A stretch of 64,000 bases of DNA from positions 35,221 through 99,220 of the forward strand of contig CAIOGO010000018.1 in assembly GCA_903857865.1 (NCBI GenBank). The letters are read 5' to 3'. The translations under genes and the position numbers were made by a program. Origin of the DNA: an uncultured bacterium. Lineage in GTDB: Bacteria > Bipolaricaulota > Bipolaricaulia > UBA7950 > UBA9294. The notes under the pieces are model-generated. The model was not told the DNA's origin and did no database searches. It worked only from the letters and a program-made list of their open reading frames with translations. Positions 60,219-64,000 of the stretch are shown piece by piece; within the stretch, counting starts at the first letter, position 1, and every line of letters starts with the position of its first letter.

Positions 60219-60785
60219 TCAGCTGGCTGGCCAGTATTCTCCACCGCACTGACATTTGAACGTTCGCTGCATGCCGGTCGCCGTCACTTCGAACGCCCTG
60301 AGATCTCCCACAAGTATGCCGCATCTGGTGCAGCGCCACGGTCCCGGGTGCGATGCTCGATCTCGTCGCCGCGTCAGAGCCGTGCGCTCGTCAAGACCCA
60401 ACCTCCGCTTGGACGAGCCTTCTCGAACGAACGCTCGGCCGTCGAACTCGTGAAGCGGGACCGAAGGTGAACGAGTGGCCTCCACGATGATCAGCTTCAC
60501 TCCGTCGCAATCGATTGCGTCGATGGTCATGTGCAGCGGTGGGTCGAACCATCGCTTCGCGCTCTCCGCCAGTGTCCGTTGCGCGGTGTCGAGATTGCCC
60601 GGTTCAACACCAACGGGAGTTCCGTCAGGAGCCAATCCGAAGATGATGCGCCCCGACGCCCGATCGGAGTTGATCATGCCGCAGAGCGCCTCGAGGGCCT
60701 CGCGCTGCAAAGCGAGAGACTTCTTCAGTTCGGTGCCTTGCGACTCGCAGAGCGCCGCGAGTTCGGCCTTGGAAATCGCTCTCAT
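60219..60785 (-). CDS. AlbA_2 (Schlafen AlbA)-domain protein with zinc ribbon
   Basis: A 188-residue protein. The N-terminal ~125 residues form an AlbA_2-type nucleic-acid-binding domain: TELKKSLALQREALEALCGMINSD, GRIIFGLAPDGTPVGVEPG, VKLIIVEATRSPSVPLHEFDGRAFVREGSSKRRLG. The C-terminus has a zinc-ribbon: CTRCGILVG ... FKCQCGGEYW. AlbA_2 proteins often lie in defence islands; here it is adjacent to a type ISP restriction gene. GAGGGGTAG before the ATG. Its role, regulator or effector, is unknown. Confidence 0.82.
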   Translation of the reverse strand: MRAISKAELAALCESQGTELKKSLALQREALEALCGMINSDRASGRIIFGLAPDGTPVGVEPGNLDTAQRTLAESAKRWFDPPLHMTIDAIDCDGVKLIIVEATRSPSVPLHEFDGRAFVREGSSKRRLGLDERTALTRRRDRASHPGPWRCTRCGILVGDLRAFEVTATGMQRTFKCQCGGEYWPAS

Positions 60786-60878
60786 CTACCCCTCACTTCG
60801 AGCGTTGCCCGGCTAACGTTGCGCATGAACCTCGGCGCGGCTACGCGCCGTAGTGTTTCGTGCGCTGGTTCGCCATTC

Positions 60879-63800
60879 CTATGTCTTGTTTCCGGAAAAC
60901 GCTGTGGGCCAGCCGCCTTGGGTTTCGATCACCTGATCAATCTCGGCCATGAGGCGGACCGTCTCGTTCAGGGCAACGACGATTCTCTGGTAGTGTTGGA
61001 TATCTTCGTAGGTCAGGGTGCGGCCTTTGCGATCCTTGAGCCACTTCTCACATACCTGGTAGCCGCCGATGTGGAAGTTCCAGACCGCCGACGGTACGCC
61101 GCCGAAGTATTGGGTCGGGTTGATCCAAGCACGCTTGTCCTTGTCCGTGTACTGCACCTTCTCGACGGCATCGGTCCCCTTCTCGGGAAATTCGGTGATG
61201 AGGTCATTGAGTTTCGGGGATTCCACGAGATGCAGGCCGACAAGTTCGCCACCAAGAGCGACCAGACTGAAGAACAGGTCCCGGTTGCTCGTGAGCGGCA
61301 GGCGCGGGAAGTCATTGTCTAGAAACTCGGCGTAGCGCGTCCGATAGGTGGGCGAATGGAAGACGGCATAGGCGTAATGGAAGATGTGCTCGGGGGTCAC
61401 GCCCCTGGGCAACCCGTGTGGTCCTTCCTGCGACACCTTGAGTTTCTCCGCCAGCGTTTTCAAGAACGCGGGACTGATGTTTGGGCGGCGTGCGGCAGAG
61501 GCGTCCAGTTCGTCAGTTGAGGAGTAGAGACTGAGGGGAAAGAGGTTGTTGCCCCCTCGTCGATACAGATTGAACTCGGTAATGTGATGTGTGCAGAAGA
61601 CGATGTTCCATTCCTCGGAACCGATCACGTGGCCCGCCCGCCCAATTGCGATTGCCATGTTATGCCCCGCCAACATGTGCCGCATCACCCGTTCACGGCG
61701 GTGGACGGCTACGTTGGAGTTGAACACCGTCCACCGTACATCGAAGGGGCGATACAGGATCGGCGTTAGCTCGTTTCTCCATTGGCCGCGCCCCAGTTCC
61801 TTCTTCGCGTCGGCATAGTCCCACTGACTTTGACTGCACAACCTGAACAAATCGCGAGCCCCTTCCTCTGTTTCCGTCGCCAGTAGTGCCTCGACATGGG
61901 CGACCATCTCTTCCCGCGTGAAGGCAATGGCAAACTCGTCGTGGGTTGTGACGATGCCAGGTGCTGGGTCGCCGTTCTCGCTGAAGATGGCCGGTACGGA
62001 CCAACCTTGGGCGTACTCCCGTCTTCTCTCCTCCTCCTGCGGAATGAACAGGTAGCCGGGATCGGAGGCAGGGACTTCATTCCATGTTGTTGTCTCGGCG
62101 TTGTTCTGCCAGAGCCAGTTGTACTTGCCGCCGGTGAGTTGGTCCCTTTCGTATATTTCGCGCTGCCCCCACAAGTCGGCATGGAACACGCGGGCTGGAG
62201 CTTCCTTCGCCTCGCCGGTTCCCGGCTTCACTTTCACCGCTAGCAGAATCGCCACGCCCTGTTGGATGTCGAAAACGTTCTCATCCTTCCCGCCGTCCGG
62301 CGATTTCTCTTTCTTCTTGGAGTTACCATGCAGGTCGAGGACGTATATCTCGTCAAAGGTCTGCATGAGATGCTGGCGCATCCCCCGAAAGGTCGGGTTG
62401 TCCAAGTAGCTGTGATTGGTGATGTAACCCAAGACGCCCTCGCCGGTCTGGTTGATCCGCCATTCGGCGAAGCGGATGAACTTCACGTAGTCATCCTGCA
62501 GCCACTTTGCTTGGCCTGGTTTATGGAGTTCCGGACAGTCCTTCTTGTAGTCGCCCACCAGTCCCGTGATCCATTCGCCCTTGTTGGCAGAGTGCCCGGA
62601 GTACGGGGGATTGCCGAGGACCACCATGATCGGGCGTTCTCGTTTGACCTCCGCCGCGGCGTTCGCTTCGCGAGAGACGAATTGGCCGAGGAGCATTTCG
62701 GATTTCTTCGCGGCTTCTTCCAGCGTGTTGGTCAGGTAGATGCCGAGCCGCTGGTCGCTGCCGAAGGTGTAGCCGGACTGCTCAAGGAGCATGCTGATTT
62801 TGAGGTGGGCCACGGCATAAGGGGCCATGAGTAGTTCAAAGCCGAAGATACGGGGCAGCAGATGGCGGCCGACGTAACCGTCCCACGCCCCGAGTTGTTT
62901 GCCGAAGCCCTGGTGAATCAGATCAATGACGAAATAGAGAAAGGTAGCGGTGCCGGTGGCCGTGTCGAGAATGAGGGTGTCCTCGTCGGCCAGTCCCTTG
63001 GGGCGTCCAAGGCGGGTCTTGAGCAGCCAGTCAAGCGAGTTGACGATGTACCTTACGACGGGTTCCGGGGTGTAGAAGACGCCCCGGACTTCCCGCATGG
63101 CGGGATCGTAGGCGGCGAGGAAGGTCTCGTAAAAGTGGACAACGGGGTCTTCCCGGCCCTTGCACTTGCCGAAGTCTCGAAGAATCTCCGCCATGTCAGC
63201 GTGCTTGAGGAGCTCGACCATGTCATCCACGGCCCAGGCAATCGTGTCCGGCATTTTCACGCCTGCGATCTGTTCAAAGAGTTCGCGCAGGAAGGGATTG
63301 GTGCGGGGAAGATTGACGGCCGCGGACTCGCGTGAGAAGGGCTTGTTTGGTTCATGCACACGGGCAGCGAAGAGCCCGTAGGCCAGGGTTTGGGCAAACA
63401 TGTCGGCAAACTGATGTTCGTTCAAATCGGGGATGAGCGTGTCTCGGAAGGCGTGCAGCCACTCGTGCAGCCAGTTGGTCTGTGAACCGTAGCCTGGCAT
63501 GGTCTCGCGAACGACGCCGCTCTTGACCTGCTCCGCCCTTTCCTCTTCCTGCAGAAGAGCGGCAAGGATGAGGTCCCGGATCATGCGGGTCATGCCGGCC
63601 ATGCGGTTGGCGAGTTCCTTGGCGGTGCCGACGGTCAACGCGGGTTGAGCGTAGAAGGCGGCCAGGAGTGCGGTCAGACGCGCCTCGCCATCCGCAGCAG
63701 GTTTGAGTTTGCCCTTGCTGTCCAAGTCGGCCACGCGAACGGTCAGGCGCTTTTCGCCTGCCGCGTACCAGCTGAACTCAAGGTAGTCCGTGAGAATCCA

Positions 63801-64000
63801 GTTCGGCAGCGTGGAGTACCGTTTGAACTGGTCCCCGTTCGGTCCCTTGCCGCGCTCCATCTCGTCGAGGTTGATGCCAACGTCTTTCGTCTCCACATGC
63901 CCGAGGGGGACACCCTTCCGACTGATGTTGAAGTCGGGCGCGCCGCAGGCGATGCGGCGGGGTTCGTTCGTGGCGTCAATATCCTTGCCGCACCCTTCAA
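60879..64000 (-). CDS. Type ISP-like single-chain restriction-modification enzyme (5' end outside window)
   Basis: More than 1,040 codons lie in the window and the frame is open to the right edge. At the edge APDFNIS ... GHVETKDVG looks like a PD-(D/E)xK nuclease site (D, ExK). From the first GTG (63896) come: MTase motif I LDTATGTATFLYF (near 310-322), motif IV LGNPPYSGH (NPPY near 429), GYITNHSYLDNPTFRG, and a long target-recognition C-terminus. No RecA-like helicase lies between nuclease and methylase, unlike LlaBIII/LlaGI. The protein would methylate adenine and cut unmethylated DNA. Gene is incomplete. Confidence 0.88.
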   Translation of the reverse strand, partial: EGCGKDIDATNEPRRIACGAPDFNISRKGVPLGHVETKDVGINLDEMERGKGPNGDQFKRYSTLPNWILTDYLEFSWYAAGEKRLTVRVADLDSKGKLKPAADGEARLTALLAAFYAQPALTVGTAKELANRMAGMTRMIRDLILAALLQEEERAEQVKSGVVRETMPGYGSQTNWLHEWLHAFRDTLIPDLNEHQFADMFAQTLAYGLFAARVHEPNKPFSRESAAVNLPRTNPFLRELFEQIAGVKMPDTIAWAVDDMVELLKHADMAEILRDFGKCKGREDPVVHFYETFLAAYDPAMREVRGVFYTPEPVVRYIVNSLDWLLKTRLGRPKGLADEDTLILDTATGTATFLYFVIDLIHQGFGKQLGAWDGYVGRHLLPRIFGFELLMAPYAVAHLKISMLLEQSGYTFGSDQRLGIYLTNTLEEAAKKSEMLLGQFVSREANAAAEVKRERPIMVVLGNPPYSGHSANKGEWITGLVGDYKKDCPELHKPGQAKWLQDDYVKFIRFAEWRINQTGEGVLGYITNHSYLDNPTFRGMRQHLMQTFDEIYVLDLHGNSKKKEKSPDGGKDENVFDIQQGVAILLAVKVKPGTGEAKEAPARVFHADLWGQREIYERDQLTGGKYNWLWQNNAETTTWNEVPASDPGYLFIPQEEERRREYAQGWSVPAIFSENGDPAPGIVTTHDEFAIAFTREEMVAHVEALLATETEEGARDLFRLCSQSQWDYADAKKELGRGQWRNELTPILYRPFDVRWTVFNSNVAVHRRERVMRHMLAGHNMAIAIGRAGHVIGSEEWNIVFCTHHITEFNLYRRGGNNLFPLSLYSSTDELDASAARRPNISPAFLKTLAEKLKVSQEGPHGLPRGVTPEHIFHYAYAVFHSPTYRTRYAEFLDNDFPRLPLTSNRDLFFSLVALGGELVGLHLVESPKLNDLITEFPEKGTDAVEKVQYTDKDKRAWINPTQYFGGVPSAVWNFHIGGYQVCEKWLKDRKGRTLTYEDIQHYQRIVVALNETVRLMAEIDQVIETQGGWPTAFSGNKT

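Noticed and set aside
1-64000. tRNA, rRNA or complete insertion sequence
   Set aside because: No T-arm/acceptor pattern, rRNA core or transposase frame was recognised by reading; a covariance-model search was not possible here.

Overview
This 64 kb window is GC-rich bacterial chromosome, densely packed on both strands in short operons. No rRNA, tRNA, CRISPR array, prophage or complete insertion sequence was seen. Lipoproteins with lipobox cysteines, a small predicted outer-membrane beta-barrel and a LolD/MacB-type transporter point to a two-membrane (diderm) cell. The mix of uncharacterised families (DUF4389, DUF885, PPC-repeat and PKD secreted proteins, DUF1573-rhodanese fusions, a TrpB2-type tryptophan synthase) suggests an uncultivated lineage. 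I cannot name the phylum from sequence alone.

Layout. 0-7 kb: end of an ABC-exporter operon (permease cut by the window edge), then secreted or lipid-anchored proteins and an rRNA methyltransferase. 7-11 kb: toxin-antitoxin material (decayed antitoxin, RHH regulator with palindromic operator, mazEF) and a SIR2-like gene broken by one in-frame TGA. 11-15.5 kb: aquaporin plus isomerase-like gene, preceded by a decayed copy of the same pair, then a nitroreductase, a beta-barrel protein, and arsM with its AbrB-like partner. 15.5-25 kb: MFS exporter, Ada, a zeta-like kinase, a ppiC-DUF2164-yjjX operon, lipocalin, fabI, a DEAD-box helicase and an SPFH protein. 25-31 kb: a two-domain aminoglycoside acetyltransferase overlapping a DDAH-like gene, a dispersed palindromic repeat, a decayed DUF885 gene beside a DUF885 paralogue without the metal motif, and a RIO kinase.

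31-38 kb is an arsenic island. One operon runs ArsR, an ArsP/DUF318 permease, a small thioredoxin, ArsF-like, ArsG-like and a thioredoxin-PKD lipoprotein. A second ArsR and an ACR3 arsenite pump follow, with a divergent thioredoxin-like lipoprotein. With arsM at 14 kb the cell appears able to sense arsenic, pump arsenite, methylate it and probably handle organoarsenicals.

38-54 kb holds two DUF1573-rhodanese proteins, oxidoreductases and regulators, a P-type ATPase, an ABC-F protein with a long structured leader, two frameshifted genes, a tandem pair of acyltransferase-like paralogues, and a YeiH-type transporter with a 45-residue membrane partner. 53-55 kb carries trpB2 behind an elaborate leader: consensus promoter, 10-codon Trp-containing peptide, exclusive hairpins and a stem covering the trpB ribosome site. 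55-64 kb has a second MFS exporter, an ACT protein, a chrB-MFS pair, and at the edge an incomplete single-chain type ISP restriction-modification gene with an AlbA-domain gene.

Gene decay is common: at least seven broken genes are visible. At least three genes seem to begin at ATC, ATT or CTG, because no canonical start fits the conserved N-terminus.
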